From Cyclobacteriaceae bacterium (GTDB taxonomy: Bacteria > Bacteroidota > Bacteroidia > Cytophagales > Cyclobacteriaceae), in NCBI GenBank assembly GCA_026003355.1, contig BPHC01000001.1:62001-126000 (forward strand): a stretch of 64,000 nucleotides of DNA, written 5' to 3'. The position numbers were made by a program, and so were the translations under genes. Below are positions 47,264 to 59,033 of this stretch, one piece after another (position 1 is the stretch's first letter; the number at the start of each line of letters is the position of its first letter). The notes under the pieces are model-generated. The model saw nothing but the letters and a program-made list of their open reading frames with translations, did not search any database and was not told the DNA's origin.

Positions 47264-48508
47264 ATGATTGCTGCGCGAATCCGTCAGCTCTATTCGGGGT
47301 TTTCGTCCTCTTTCTGGATAGCCAATACCCTTGAACTTTTTGAACGACTGGCCTACTACGGCTCGAAGGCTGTGCTTACGTATTACCTGGCCAATAAAGT
47401 AGGTCTTGATAAAGAGGCCGGTACCCTTGCAGGCATTTTTAACTTCGTGTTATACTTTCTTCCGGTGGTGGCCGGAGTGTTTGTGGATAAGTACGGATTC
47501 CGTAAAACCCTTATCGCCTGTTTTAGTTTTTTTTGTGTGGGATATTTTTTGATTGGCCTGGCCGGTCTTGAGTACGGTGAGGCTGTTACGCAGCTGGTGG
47601 GCAAAAGAAATTATGTGCTGGCGGTGCTGCTGCTTACCGCCGTGGGTGGTTCGCTCATAAAACCCTGCATTGTAGGTACGGTTGCCAAAACCACCGGCGA
47701 GCAGGTTCGTGCCCTGGGATATTCAGTGTATTACATGCTGGTGAATCTTGGCGGAGCCATTGGCCCTATTCTGGCCATGGAGGTGCGGCAATCGCTCGGC
47801 ATAGAATACGTTCTCATCATGTCTTCGGCTACTTCTTTTCTACTTATTGTTGGCACACTTCTGTTCTTCCGTGAGCCGCAAACCGCTGACGGAGAAGAAC
47901 GCAGAACATTCAGCAAAGTGTTTTCGGATATGATTATGGTATTCGGTAACCTTAAGTTTATGACATTCCTGCTGATCTTTTCCGGTTTCTGGATGATGTT
48001 CTGGCAGATCTTCTACTCCTTTCCGTTTTACATTACCGAAGTGTTGAAGTTTGAACGTTTTGAAATATTGGAAACGGTTGATGCCTGGACCATAATATTT
48101 CTTTCGGTTCCGGTAACAGCATTGGTAAAAAAGTGGAAGCCCATAACGGCCATGACGGTAGGGTTCCTTATCTCCAGCCTCTCGTGGATAATAATCGGGT
48201 CCGTACCCGCAGTGTGGTCGGCTATACTGGGCGTGGCCCTGTTTGCGTTGGGCGAAGCCACCCAGGCGCCCCGCTTTTATGAATATGTGGGGTCGCTGGC
48301 TCCGCGCAATCAGGTAGGTACTTTTATGGGCTTTGCTTTTCTGCCCGTAGCCATAGGCTCGGTTACGGCAGGAGGGCTGGCCGACTGGCTGCGGGGCACT
48401 TATCTGGACAGCAATCCTGCCATGATGTGGTATACCCTGGCGGGTATTGGTTTAATATCTACCGGCCTCATGCTGGTTTATAACATGATGGTAACCCCCA
48501 AACAATAG
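47264..48508 (+). CDS. POT/PTR2-type MFS peptide transporter
   Basis: Inner-membrane transporter of 414 aa with about twelve helices. The POT family start [16 protein letters not shown] resembles the ExxERFxYYG signature of proton-coupled oligopeptide transporters, and [18 protein letters not shown] fits the second conserved region. It is shorter than typical POT proteins, which makes it a divergent member. It lies 20 bp before the OPT gene, so the two peptide carriers are probably co-transcribed. Confidence 0.8.
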   Translation: MIAARIRQLYSGFSSSFWIANTLELFERLAYYGSKAVLTYYLANKVGLDKEAGTLAGIFNFVLYFLPVVAGVFVDKYGFRKTLIACFSFFCVGYFLIGLAGLEYGEAVTQLVGKRNYVLAVLLLTAVGGSLIKPCIVGTVAKTTGEQVRALGYSVYYMLVNLGGAIGPILAMEVRQSLGIEYVLIMSSATSFLLIVGTLLFFREPQTADGEERRTFSKVFSDMIMVFGNLKFMTFLLIFSGFWMMFWQIFYSFPFYITEVLKFERFEILETVDAWTIIFLSVPVTALVKKWKPITAMTVGFLISSLSWIIIGSVPAVWSAILGVALFALGEATQAPRFYEYVGSLAPRNQVGTFMGFAFLPVAIGSVTAGGLADWLRGTYLDSNPAMMWYTLAGIGLISTGLMLVYNMMVTPKQ

Positions 48509-48528
48509 TAAACAATAGTTTAAAAGAA

Positions 48529-50581
48529 ATGCAGACAGGTAAAACGTTTAAACCCTATGTTTCTCCTGAGCAAAATATGCCGGAGTTTACAGTAAAATCG
48601 GTTGTAACCGGTGCATTGTTCGGTGTTTTGTTTGGAGCTTCAACCGTATATCTGGCTTTGCGGGCCGGCCTTACGGTATCGGCTTCTATTCCCATAGCCG
48701 TTATAGCAATTACGCTGGGGCGCAGGTTCCTTAAAACAACCATACTGGAAAACAACATCATACAAACTACCGGTTCGGCCGGTGAGTCAATTGCCGCCGG
48801 AGTGGTGTTTACCTTGCCGGGTTTTTCTGTTCCTGTCGGCAGGTGAAGACGGCAGCAGCGTTGGCGATGCCTACTTCAACTACCTCACCATTCTGGTTCT
48901 TGCAGCTTTTGGCGGGATAATGGGCACGTTAATGATGATTCCGCTCAGGCGATCGCTTATTGTTAACGAGCACGGCTCACTGCCCTATCCCGAAGGCACG
49001 GCCTGCGGCTCGGTACTCCAGGCAGGCGAGCGGGGAGGAGTGTTTGCACAAACGGCCTTTATTGGTATGGGTGTGGCCCTGGTTTATGCCATGCTTCAAA
49101 AGGTGTTTCATGTTATAGCCGAAACACCTGCATATATAACCAGCCAGTTGAACAAGTTCTGGCCCTCGGCTGCCACGCGTGCCGAAATCACACCCGAATA
49201 CCTTGGTGTGGGATATATCATTGGTCCGAAAATATCGGGGGTGTTGGTTGCCGGTTCGGTGCTGGCATGGTGGGGCCTTACGCCTTTGCTGGCTACCCTG
49301 GTTCCGGCTGAAACCATTGCCCTGCAACTGGTTAAACTGGGGTATCTGGCCGACCTTGGTACGCCGGGCGGGCCGGGCAACTGGAACCCCGAAACGGTCA
49401 CCTTCAGCAGTTATGCCGATGCCATTTACAGGGCCTACATCCGGCAGATAGGGGCCGGTGCCGTGGCGGCTGGTGGATTCATTACCCTGCTTAAAACCAT
49501 ACCCACCATTGTTAACAGTTTTCGCGAGAGCATCCGGTCGTTGCGTGAAAAAGGAGAAGCGGGCATTTTGCGTACAGAGCGCGACCTGTCGTTTAAAGTG
49601 GTTATCGTTGGCAGCCTGGTGCTGGTAGCCGTACTTACCATTATGCCCAATATTCCCGGCGATGGTTTTTTACAAAAGTTACTGCTGGGCGTGCTTATTG
49701 TAACGTTTGGGTTCTTTTTTGTTACCGTAGCCAGCCGCATAGTAGGGCTGGTGGGCAGCAGCAACAGCCCCGTTTCGGGCATGACCATTGCCACGCTTAT
49801 GGGTACCTGTTTAATATTCACTGCCGTGGGCTGGACCGGCAAAATTTATGAACCCATGGCGCTGGTTGTCGGAGGTATGATTTGCATTGCCGCTGCCAAT
49901 GCCGGAGCTACCTCGCAGGATCTGAAAACCGGTTTTCTGGTAGGCGCCACACCGCGGTATCAACAGCTGGCGCTTTTTATTGGTGTGGTGGTGTCGTCTA
50001 TTGCTATTGGCTATGTGGTGAAAGTGCTGGATACCCCAACGCCCGACCTGGTGGCACAGGGCTATCAGCATGCCATTGGAACCGACCGGTATGCTGCACC
50101 TCAGGCCACCCTTATGGCAACACTTATCAGGGGTATCCTTTCGTTTAACCTCGACTGGCAGTTTGTTATGGTGGGCGTTTTCATTGCCGTAATGATTGAG
50201 CTTTGCGGCATAAAGGCACTGGCATTTGCCATAGGGTTATATCTGCCGCTGGCTACTACCTTGCCCATTTTTATAGGAGGTGCGCTGAAGGGCATTACCG
50301 ACTGGCAGATGGAAAAGAAATACGGTGCAGCCCAGGATGATGAACTGAGCCGGGGAAGTCTCTTTGCTACCGGGCTGATAGCCGGCGGTGCACTGGCCGG
50401 CGTAATTATAGCCCTGTTATCAGTTAATGAACAAGTTTACAGAGGCCTTCAGAATATAAATGCTGAGCATATACTCGTACAATGGCTGGGAACCGGCGGA
50501 TACTATGTGCTGGGCATGGCCTTTTTTGCCTTTATGGCCTGGATGCTGTACAGAAACGGTTTACAGCGCGATAAGGATTAA
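48529..50581 (+). CDS. OPT family oligopeptide transporter, frameshifted
   Basis: Oligopeptide transporter (OPT) family protein of about 683 aa with many membrane segments. Conserved parts are [43 protein letters not shown] and the C-terminal [21 protein letters not shown]. The frame is lost at TTTTT 48822-48826: GVVFTLPGF needs one base fewer to continue as [20 protein letters not shown]. It follows the POT-type gene by 20 bp. The protein probably imports peptides or metal-peptide chelates. Confidence 0.87.
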
Positions 50582-50943
50582 TTCGATAGTTCGATAATCT
50601 CCTTGAGCTCCTGCATCGCGGCCGTTTCCGAATCGTCTATCTTGCCGTCAGCGTTGATTATTTCGTACAGGTCGGTGTAGATATGATATTTTACCGGAAA
50701 CCGGATGTTGGAAAAATGACGGAAGGTATCGCGGAAAAGAGTGCGCAGTTTCGATTTGTCGAAGTCCTGATATTGGGCAAGCACTTCCCTGAGTTTTGCA
50801 TCGTAATCTGTACTGGCCGGATATAGTTTTTTCATTTTGTCTTTCACCACGGCCATTTCGGTATCATGAAACTCACTGTCGGCATGCGCCATGTGGATGT
50901 ACAGAAACAGGACAAAGTCAGCAAAGTTTTGATGGATAACCAT
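50578..50943 (-). CDS. TerB-like tellurite resistance family protein
   Basis: Small helical protein of 121 aa resembling the TerB/DUF533 fold: LYIHMAHADSEFHDTEMAVV, then YEIINADGKIDDSETAAMQELKEI. Acidic loops of this type bind metal ions in TerB. There are no other ter genes nearby. The stop overlaps the OPT gene end. Its role is unknown. Confidence 0.75.
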   Translation of the reverse strand: MVIHQNFADFVLFLYIHMAHADSEFHDTEMAVVKDKMKKLYPASTDYDAKLREVLAQYQDFDKSKLRTLFRDTFRHFSNIRFPVKYHIYTDLYEIINADGKIDDSETAAMQELKEIIELSN

Positions 50944-51011
50944 TGGGAGATGGGTTTTTCACATCGCACAAGATATAAACCTTACGGTAGATTTAAAACA
51001 AGGCGGGCAAT

Positions 51012-51043
51012 AAAAAAGCCCTGCACGGTGGCAGGGCTTTTTT
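51012..51043 (-). terminator. Bidirectional terminator downstream of groEL
   Basis: A 13-bp inverted repeat: six A, GCCCTGC, loop ACGGTG, GCAGGGC, six T. It lies 19 bp beyond the groEL stop and works on both strands, so it can also end transcription coming from the left. Confidence 0.9.
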
Positions 51044-51061
51044 AATTTGTACCTCAGGGCA

Positions 51062-52995
<1,934 letters not shown>

Positions 52996-53155
52996 AGCTT
53001 ATCTGAGTTTTGGTTAAGAAGGTAAATCGACAGTTCCCTGTTTATCAGCAATTGTGCCAGAGGCCACGGGCAGGGGCAAAACTGTATTTTTGGCAGATTT
53101 TTTTACCTTTTTCAGGATTTACATTTCCCTGAGCCACCGGTATTCATAGCCGAAT

Positions 53156-53171
53156 TGTCAGTTACCTGACA
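53156..53171. promoter_or_regulatory. Inverted repeat in groES / hypothetical gene control region
   Basis: TGTCAG-TTAC-CTGACA, a perfect 6-bp inverted repeat with a four-base centre, lies 161 bp upstream of groES and 71 bp upstream of the divergent gene at 53242. No CIRCE (HrcA) element was seen by eye near groES. A related CTGACA-N3-TGTCAG repeat lies at 58472-58486 near miaB, so it may be a regulator site. Confidence 0.4.
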
Positions 53172-53185
53172 TAATATGATAAGGG

Positions 53186-53216
53186 TTGACAGCATATACA
53201 GATTTAGTTACATTTT
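53186..53216 (+). promoter_or_regulatory. Candidate promoter of the 238-aa gene
   Basis: TTG (53186-53188), a 20-bp spacer and TACATTTT (53209-53216) are near the TTG-N19-TAnnTTTG consensus. It ends 25 bp before the ATG at 53242. Confidence 0.45.
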
Positions 53217-53241
53217 AGGGATTTTTAGCCAATAAATTGCT

Positions 53242-53958
53242 ATGGATTCGCTATCGAAAGACTGGTTAACGCAGGGGCTCATCGATTTTGAGTATAAGAA
53301 GTACGTGCTGCTGGCTTATTTGCAGAAGGTTAGGGAGTCGTTTGGCAGGGTTGAGTTGTATCCTTTTTTAAGCGATCTGGTGTTTCACTATCAGAATCTG
53401 AAAGCGGTTCAGGAAAACCGTACTCTTTTGCGCGATCAATTTCCGAGGGAATTGTCCTTTGAAGACTTTAAGAAACTGATTCTAACCTATCGGCAGCTGG
53501 TAGAAGATGATTCGGTGATGAACGAGCTAGCCTCCATTATTGAGTTTGCCATTCCGCAAATCAAAGAATCGCTGGATGAAGGCTCACTTATTTACGAGTA
53601 TGTGGAATCGCATTGCGAGCTGGCTCCGGTAGGCGTTACGCCTCTCTATGCCCACGAAGGATACCTGTTCGTAACCCAGCCACCGGAAGATGAGACCAGC
53701 ATATACCGTTATCAGTTAAGCATTTACGAAGAGCAGCAGGAGCAGCTGCGCAGCCTGAACACGCGGTATATTGAAACGGCTCAGAAAAGCCCTTTTGAGC
53801 CTTACGAAAACCTGAAGATTAGTTTAACCAGGCGGTTTTCAGACTTACCCAACCCGGCGGCGTATGTGGTAATAAGCCGGTTGCGCATACCCTTTACTGC
53901 CACGCTTATGCCTGTGGCCAAACGCCTTTTGGTTAAACATCTGTCGGCAGCCGCCTGA
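53242..53958 (+). CDS. Conserved hypothetical protein (238 aa)
   Basis: Soluble protein without a signal peptide or a family I recognise. The helical first half (FEYKKYVLLAYLQKVRESFG) is followed by mixed alpha/beta (LAPVGVTPLYAHEGYLFV, YQLSIYEEQQEQLRSLNTRY). The C-terminus FTATLMPVAKRLLVKHL is conserved-looking. The start ATG 53242 has its own promoter and lies divergent from groES. Confidence 0.65.
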   Translation: MDSLSKDWLTQGLIDFEYKKYVLLAYLQKVRESFGRVELYPFLSDLVFHYQNLKAVQENRTLLRDQFPRELSFEDFKKLILTYRQLVEDDSVMNELASIIEFAIPQIKESLDEGSLIYEYVESHCELAPVGVTPLYAHEGYLFVTQPPEDETSIYRYQLSIYEEQQEQLRSLNTRYIETAQKSPFEPYENLKISLTRRFSDLPNPAAYVVISRLRIPFTATLMPVAKRLLVKHLSAAA

Positions 53959-53960
53959 GG

Positions 53961-54293
53961 CTACCGGGCTGAATCGCCTTGAGGAAGCAGGTTATCCCCC
54001 TGCGGTTGTGACGGTGCCGCCTGTTCGCTGGCTTTTTCAAGAATATTGCTGCCTTCGGGGGTAGTGCTGCCGCCCAGGAAGCTGGTGGACAGGCTCAGTA
54101 CCATAATGGCAATGGCAAATCCCCACGTGAGGCGTTCCAGCAGATCGCCCGTTTTCTTTACACCGATTAAATGCGTGGCCCCTGAGCCGCCAAACTGGCT
54201 GGTAAGGCCGCCTCCTTTTGCGTTCTGCGCCAGGATTACCAGCACCAGCAATACGCAGCAGAAAAGAATGAGGCCTGTAATAAAGGTAAGCAT
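53961..54293 (-). CDS. secG: Protein translocase subunit SecG
   Basis: Small SecYEG subunit of 110 aa with two membrane helices: LTFITGLILFCCVLLVLVIL and FAIAIMVLSLSTSFL. The cytosolic loop QNAKGGGLTSQFGGSGATHL is the SecG signature. It is the last gene of the miaB-to-secG operon, 1 bp after the previous gene. It helps drive Sec-dependent export. Confidence 0.95.
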   Translation of the reverse strand: MLTFITGLILFCCVLLVLVILAQNAKGGGLTSQFGGSGATHLIGVKKTGDLLERLTWGFAIAIMVLSLSTSFLGGSTTPEGSNILEKASEQAAPSQPQGDNLLPQGDSAR

Positions 54294-54294
54294 G

Positions 54295-55152
54295 TTATTT
54301 TTTCAGTTCGTCAATACGGGCCGCAAAGTACGTTTTTTTTTGCGGAAACTTCCAAATTAGCTTTTTCAACACCTCTATGGCCCTGTCTTTTTTACCCTGC
54401 CGGAGCAGTATTTCGACCAGGGTTTCCGATACGATGTGTTCGCTGAAGTCCTGGTCTTGAGGGGAGGTGGTTAAGTCCTGTTCGGGTAATTGGGGCGGGG
54501 AAGCAGGGGACGCACCAATTGACGGGCTTTTTTCAATAAACCGGTCTATTATTTCAATCTGCTCGCGGGTTTTGTTGTTTTCGGGTTCAATGGCCTGCCG
54601 GGAACTGATTTCTTCCAGAAGGGCGTCCGACTCTGATTTTCTTTTTCTGCGAACTGTTTTCTTTTTGGGTTTATCACCCGGGGTCTGTTGTTGGGTTTGC
54701 TGTTCCTTTTTAAGCTGCCGAACAGCCTCCAGCAGGCGTTGCTTTTTGCTTTTGGATTTGGCAGTAGCCTGCTCACTGCGTTGCGGTATCTGGCTGGCAG
54801 CCTCTTCAAACTTTTTCATGCTCTGGCGCAACAGGGCTATGTCGGCCAAAAGCGTCTCGGCTATGTTTGCTTCAACCGGCTGGTCGGGCGGGGCAGGCGG
54901 GGCTTCGGCTGGTTTTTTATGCTGAATTTTATCTATCCATTCCTTGAGTACGGTGCGGTTGGCCGCGTAAACGGCTGCTATCTGGAGGTGTTCCTGCTTG
55001 TGGGGATGGTTCAGGTGCCAGGCTGCACAGGCAACGGCAACCTTAAGGGCCTGGGCATACGGGTACTGTTCGGCCCATTGCCTGAGCTGCTGGTACTCCT
55101 GTTCCGTGAATTCCGGGGCGTTGCTTAAAATTTCTGAAAAGCTTTTCTCCAC
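54295..55152 (-). CDS. Conserved tetratricopeptide-like hypothetical protein
   Basis: Protein of 285 aa without a signal peptide. The N-terminal TPR-like helices (EQEYQQLRQWAEQYPYAQALKVAVA) and the C-terminal IVSETLVEILLRQGKKDRAIEVLKKLIWKFPQKKTYFA look like TPR; the middle is Lys/Gln-rich and disordered. The gene neighbourhood (lptE, secG) is conserved in Bacteroidota and suggests an envelope role, but no function is known. Confidence 0.7.
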   Translation of the reverse strand: MEKSFSEILSNAPEFTEQEYQQLRQWAEQYPYAQALKVAVACAAWHLNHPHKQEHLQIAAVYAANRTVLKEWIDKIQHKKPAEAPPAPPDQPVEANIAETLLADIALLRQSMKKFEEAASQIPQRSEQATAKSKSKKQRLLEAVRQLKKEQQTQQQTPGDKPKKKTVRRKRKSESDALLEEISSRQAIEPENNKTREQIEIIDRFIEKSPSIGASPASPPQLPEQDLTTSPQDQDFSEHIVSETLVEILLRQGKKDRAIEVLKKLIWKFPQKKTYFAARIDELKK

Positions 55153-55190
55153 TTTTATCCAAAGTTGCGGATGCTAAAAATAAGTTTTTT

Positions 55191-55721
55191 TTACCAATTG
55201 GCCACCGAGGCGTTAAATATGTCCAGGATGAGTTGATCCATAATTTGCCGTGTAAGCGTCTCCTCAACATCGGCAAAGCTCAGGTCGTTGCTAAAGTCTT
55301 TAAAGAAAGAAAAGCTGCGCTCTTTGAAGCTCATGGTGGGGTCAAGGGTGTTGATGTAGGTTACTTTAACGGTAATGGTAAAGCGTGTGCTGGCGGCCAG
55401 ATCGCCCCGGGCGGGATCGGCACCGGCCACAGGAGCAACCTGGGTGAGCTGGTAGCCGGTAATAATGCCTTCCAGTTGCAGTTCTCCGTTTTCGGGAACA
55501 ACGCTCAGGTTGGTGTTTTGAATCATATAATCTTTCAGCCGGTTGGTGAACACCTGTCCTATGGTAGGCGGAGCCAGTTCGGTGTTATTGTAAAATTCGG
55601 CAATGGTAATGGTGCGGGCGTTGGTGGCCGTTCCCTGAAAAGAATAGATGCCGCAATGGCTCAGGAACATTGGTATTGCCGGCAGGATTACAGCCGTTAA
55701 AGCCAGTTTACAGATTTTCAA
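55191..55721 (-). CDS. lptE: LPS assembly lipoprotein LptE (Bacteroidota type)
   Basis: Outer-membrane lipoprotein of 176 aa that plugs the LptD barrel for LPS insertion. The lipobox MFLSHC puts Cys at residue 23. It contains GIYSFQGTATNARTITIAEF, NNTELAPPTIGQVFT and the terminal FNASVANW; the pattern matches the Bacteroidota LptE family. It is overlapped 14 bp by the sigma-54 activator gene upstream. It is in a tight operon. Confidence 0.85.
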   Translation of the reverse strand: MKICKLALTAVILPAIPMFLSHCGIYSFQGTATNARTITIAEFYNNTELAPPTIGQVFTNRLKDYMIQNTNLSVVPENGELQLEGIITGYQLTQVAPVAGADPARGDLAASTRFTITVKVTYINTLDPTMSFKERSFSFFKDFSNDLSFADVEETLTRQIMDQLILDIFNASVANW

Positions 55722-56973
55722 GGTGATATTGCTTTATTTTCCGGTACAGGGTACGCTCGGAAATACCCAGATCGCGCGCAGCATATTTTCTGCGGTTGTT
55801 GTTTTTCTTTAGTGCACGTATAATGAGTTCTTTTTCCTTTTCTTCGATAGAAAGGGTTTCATCTTCAGCCTCATGGCTAATGTCCTGCACTTCAATGGTG
55901 TCATCGTGATCGGTGGAAGAGGGTTTAAGGTTCAGAATGGCGGTTTCGCCGGGCACTTCGGGCGAAGCCTGGGGTTGAATGCCTTCGAAGAGCGCATGGT
56001 TGTCTTTTAAAATCTGGCCGGCACTGGCGGGGCGGGTAAGCAGTTCCAGAACAATTTTTTTTAGTTCCACCACATCCTTCTTCATATCGAACAGTACCTT
56101 GTACAGCAGGTCGCGTTCACTAAGCGTTTCGTGCGAACCGTTGGGCGTACGCGGCACAATGGCCGGCAATGACGTTTCGCGCGGCAAATATTCCATTAGT
56201 TTTTCGGCTGTTATCTCCTTGTCGGTTGTGGCCAGTACCGACATTTGTTCGACCAGGTTTTTTAACTGGCGGATGTTTCCGGGAAACCGGTACTTTAACA
56301 ATATTTCGCGGGCCTCATCGGTAAGGGTAATGGGCTTTACCTTATACTTTTCGGCAAAGTCGGTTGCAAATTTTCTGAACAACAACTCAATATCGCGGCC
56401 GCGCTCGCGCAGTGGCGGAACGTAAATGGGTACGGTGCTCAGGCGGTAGTACAGATCTTCGCGGAACCGGCCTTCTTCTACACTGCGCAGCAGGTTTACA
56501 TTGGTAGCGGCCACCACGCGAACATCGGTTTTCTGCACCTTGCTGGAGCCAACTTTAATAAATTCGCCATATTCCAGCACGCGCAACAGGCGGGCTTGTG
56601 TGCCCAGCGGCATTTCGCCAATTTCGTCCAGAAAAATGGTTCCTCCGTTGGTAACTTCGAAATAGCCCTTCCGGGCTTCGTGGGCGCCTGTAAACGAGCC
56701 CTTTTCATGGCCGAAGAGCTCGGAGTCGATGGTGCCCTCGGGAATGCTTCCGCAGTTTATGGCTATAAACTGGCCGTGTTTGCGCGGACTTAGGTGGTGG
56801 ATGATTTTTGAAAAGATTTCTTTTCCCACACCGCTTTCGCCTGTAATGAGTACCGACATATCGGTAGGGGCAACCTGCATGGCTACGCGCACGGCATGGT
56901 TAAGCAGCGGTGAATTGCCAATAATGCCGAAGCGTTGCTTTATGCTTTGAATCTCCGAATCTATGCCGGTCAT
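55708..56973 (-). CDS. Sigma-54-dependent transcription activator (no receiver)
   Basis: Enhancer-binding AAA+ protein of 421 aa that opens sigma-54 promoters. After a short N-terminus (about 20 residues, no receiver or PAS domain) come Walker A GESGVGKE, the GSFTGA loop (usual GAFTGA), Walker B GGTIFLDEIGEM, and REDLYYRLSTVPIYVPPLRER. The C-terminal Fis-type helix-turn-helix is KNNNRRKYAARDLGISERTL. It stands between miaB and lptE. Lack of a sensor domain suggests control by level or partner protein. Confidence 0.93.
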   Translation of the reverse strand: MTGIDSEIQSIKQRFGIIGNSPLLNHAVRVAMQVAPTDMSVLITGESGVGKEIFSKIIHHLSPRKHGQFIAINCGSIPEGTIDSELFGHEKGSFTGAHEARKGYFEVTNGGTIFLDEIGEMPLGTQARLLRVLEYGEFIKVGSSKVQKTDVRVVAATNVNLLRSVEEGRFREDLYYRLSTVPIYVPPLRERGRDIELLFRKFATDFAEKYKVKPITLTDEAREILLKYRFPGNIRQLKNLVEQMSVLATTDKEITAEKLMEYLPRETSLPAIVPRTPNGSHETLSERDLLYKVLFDMKKDVVELKKIVLELLTRPASAGQILKDNHALFEGIQPQASPEVPGETAILNLKPSSTDHDDTIEVQDISHEAEDETLSIEEKEKELIIRALKKNNNRRKYAARDLGISERTLYRKIKQYHLENL

Positions 56974-56976
56974 ATC

Positions 56977-58428
56977 TTAAATGGTTTCTCCAAATAAAGT
57001 AGCTGATGTACAGTGGGTTATGCGTACATGCACATAGTCTCCCTTCCGGTAGTTTCTTCGGGGAAAGATCACCACTTTGTTGGCCGAATTGCGCCCCTGC
57101 AGGTATTCGGCCGATCTTTTGGATTCCCCTTCCACGAGTACTTCAAACACGCGGCCTTTGTCGGCTTCGTTGCGCAGGCGCGCGTGTTCATTTTGCCGGT
57201 TAATGATTTCATTTAGCCTTCGCTTTTTTACTTCGGGCGGCACGTCATCTTTAAGCTTTTTGGCTGCCGCGGTTCCGGGGCGTTCGGAATAGTAAAACAT
57301 GTACGAAAAATCGAACATCACTTCATCCATGAGCGAAAGGGTAGCCTGATGGTCTTCTTCCGTTTCGGTGCAGAAGCCGGCAATCATATCGCTCGAAAGG
57401 CCGCAGTCATTACCCAGTATGTGGCGTATGCGCGCTATTTTGTTCAGATACCATTCGCGGGTGTAGCCGCGGTTCATCAACTCCAGTATGCGGTTGCTGC
57501 CGCTTTGTACCGGCAGGTGAATGTATTTGCAGATGTTGTCGTACCGGGCCATGGTGTGCAGCACCTCATCAGTAATATCTTTGGGATGCGAGGTGGAAAA
57601 ACGCACCCGAAGCAGGGGGTTTATGCGGGCCACCATTTCCAGCAGATTGGCAAAGTTTACCTGAGGCCTGATGCCTTTTTTCTGCATGAATGCCTTGTTG
57701 TTTTCTTCCGGGCTCCAGGCGTACGAATCTACGTTCTGCCCCAGCAGGGTTACTTCGCGGTAGCCCTGTTCAAAAAGGCGGGTGGCTTCGGCTACAATGG
57801 AGCGGGGGTCGCGGCTTCGCTCCCGGCCGCGGGTAAAAGGCACCACGCAAAAAGTGCACATGTTGTCGCACCCGCGCATAATGGAAATGAAAGCTGTAAC
57901 GCCATTGGAATGGAGGCGCACCGGTGCAATATCGGCATAGGTCTCCTCGCGCGAGAGAAAGGTGTTTACCGAGCGTTGGCCTTCATCGGCCTGCTGCAAC
58001 AGGTTAGGCAGGTCGCGATAGGCATCGGGGCCGGCTACCAGGTCAACGGTTTTTTCTTCTTCCAGCAGTGCGGTTTTCAGTCGTTCGGCCATGCAACCCA
58101 GAATACCAATTATAAGGCCTGGTTTTTTGCGTTTAAGCTGGTTAACCTGGGCCAGCCGGTTGCGGACTGTTTGTTCGGCTTTTTCGCGTATGGAACAGGT
58201 GTTAAGGAAAATAACATCGGCCTGGCTTTCATCGGAGGTGGTATCAAAACCTTCCTTTTGTAGAATAGAGGCTACGATTTCGCTGTCTGAAAAATTCATC
58301 TGGCAGCCATAACTTTCAATATACAGTTTCCGGCTTTTGCCGGTACTGGTGTTGGGGGTGGTACGGATTTCATCCGAAACTGTGTTTGCCGGCTCGAGCA
58401 GGTTCAAATCTGAAATTATATTTGACAT
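56977..58428 (-). CDS. miaB: tRNA-2-methylthio-N6-dimethylallyladenosine synthase MiaB
   Basis: Radical SAM methylthiotransferase of 483 aa that adds 2-methylthio to i6A37 of tRNAs. The N-terminal MTTase domain has [14 protein letters not shown] and [11 protein letters not shown]. The radical SAM cluster motif is CDNMCTFC, and the C-terminal TRAM domain ends the protein. It has about 40 extra residues before the conserved start. It lies 3 bp before the sigma-54 activator and heads the operon. It is divergent from the gamma-carbonic anhydrase gene. Confidence 0.96.
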   Translation of the reverse strand: MSNIISDLNLLEPANTVSDEIRTTPNTSTGKSRKLYIESYGCQMNFSDSEIVASILQKEGFDTTSDESQADVIFLNTCSIREKAEQTVRNRLAQVNQLKRKKPGLIIGILGCMAERLKTALLEEEKTVDLVAGPDAYRDLPNLLQQADEGQRSVNTFLSREETYADIAPVRLHSNGVTAFISIMRGCDNMCTFCVVPFTRGRERSRDPRSIVAEATRLFEQGYREVTLLGQNVDSYAWSPEENNKAFMQKKGIRPQVNFANLLEMVARINPLLRVRFSTSHPKDITDEVLHTMARYDNICKYIHLPVQSGSNRILELMNRGYTREWYLNKIARIRHILGNDCGLSSDMIAGFCTETEEDHQATLSLMDEVMFDFSYMFYYSERPGTAAAKKLKDDVPPEVKKRRLNEIINRQNEHARLRNEADKGRVFEVLVEGESKRSAEYLQGRNSANKVVIFPRRNYRKGDYVHVRITHCTSATLFGETI

Positions 58429-58471
58429 ATGGATAAAGTGGGCACAAATTTAATAATTTAGGCCGGTTTTC

Positions 58472-58486
58472 CTGACAGGTTGTCAG
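58472..58486. promoter_or_regulatory. Inverted repeat before gamma-carbonic anhydrase gene
   Basis: CTGACA-GGT-TGTCAG, a perfect 6-bp inverted repeat with a three-base centre, sits just before the ATG at 58489, between miaB and the carbonic anhydrase gene. It shares both 6-mers, in reversed order, with the repeat at 53156-53171. So close to the start codon, it could affect translation by hairpin formation or be a repressor site. Confidence 0.4.
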
Positions 58487-58488
58487 TT

Positions 58489-59001
58489 ATGGCTACAATA
58501 AAATCAGTAAGAGGTTTTACTCCGCGCTTCGGAAAGGACTGTTTTCTGGCCGATGGCGCTGTAATTATCGGAGATGTTACCATGGGCGATAATTGTACGG
58601 TATGGTTCAATGCCGTGGTACGGGGCGATGTTCATTCTATTGTAATCGGGAACAACACCAACATACAGGACGGAGCGGTTTTGCACTGTACCTATGAAAA
58701 GGCCAGACTTGTTATTGGCAGTAATGTTTCTATTGCGCATAATGCCGTGGTGCATGGCTGTACGGTAGAAGACAATGTGCTGATTGGCATTGGGGCTATT
58801 ATTATGGATCACGCCGTGGTGGGCAGCAATTCGGTAATTGCTGCCGGTGCGGTGGTACTGCCCGGAACGGTAATCAAGCCGGGAAGCGTGTATGCCGGTG
58901 TTCCGGCCCGAAGGGTGAAGGACGTTACCCCCGAGCTGCTGGAAACCATTTCGCGAACGGCCAGGAATTATCCTATGTATGCCGGCTGGTTTAAGACATG
59001 A
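58489..59001 (+). CDS. Gamma-carbonic anhydrase-like hexapeptide protein
   Basis: Left-handed beta-helix protein of 170 aa of the gamma-carbonic anhydrase/YrdA family, usually a trimer with a zinc or iron site between subunits. The conserved parts are GDVTMGDNCTVWFNAVVRGD, NTNIQDGAVLHC and NVSIAHNAVVHGC, which give three His at ligand positions, and GMGAIIMDHA-like GIGAIIMDHAVVGSNSVIAAG. ATG 58489 is preferred to TTG 58480. Enzyme activity is unproven for many family members. Confidence 0.92.
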   Translation: MATIKSVRGFTPRFGKDCFLADGAVIIGDVTMGDNCTVWFNAVVRGDVHSIVIGNNTNIQDGAVLHCTYEKARLVIGSNVSIAHNAVVHGCTVEDNVLIGIGAIIMDHAVVGSNSVIAAGAVVLPGTVIKPGSVYAGVPARRVKDVTPELLETISRTARNYPMYAGWFKT

Positions 59002-59007
59002 GCGTAT

Positions 59008-59015
59008 TATATTTG
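59008..59015 (+). promoter_or_regulatory. Candidate -7 element of ompH-like gene
   Basis: TATATTTG, an exact TAnnTTTG match, lies 18 bp before the ATG of the OmpH-like gene. At the -33 distance there is CTG rather than TTG. Confidence 0.4.
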
Positions 59016-59033
59016 CCGACTTAATTTCAGATT

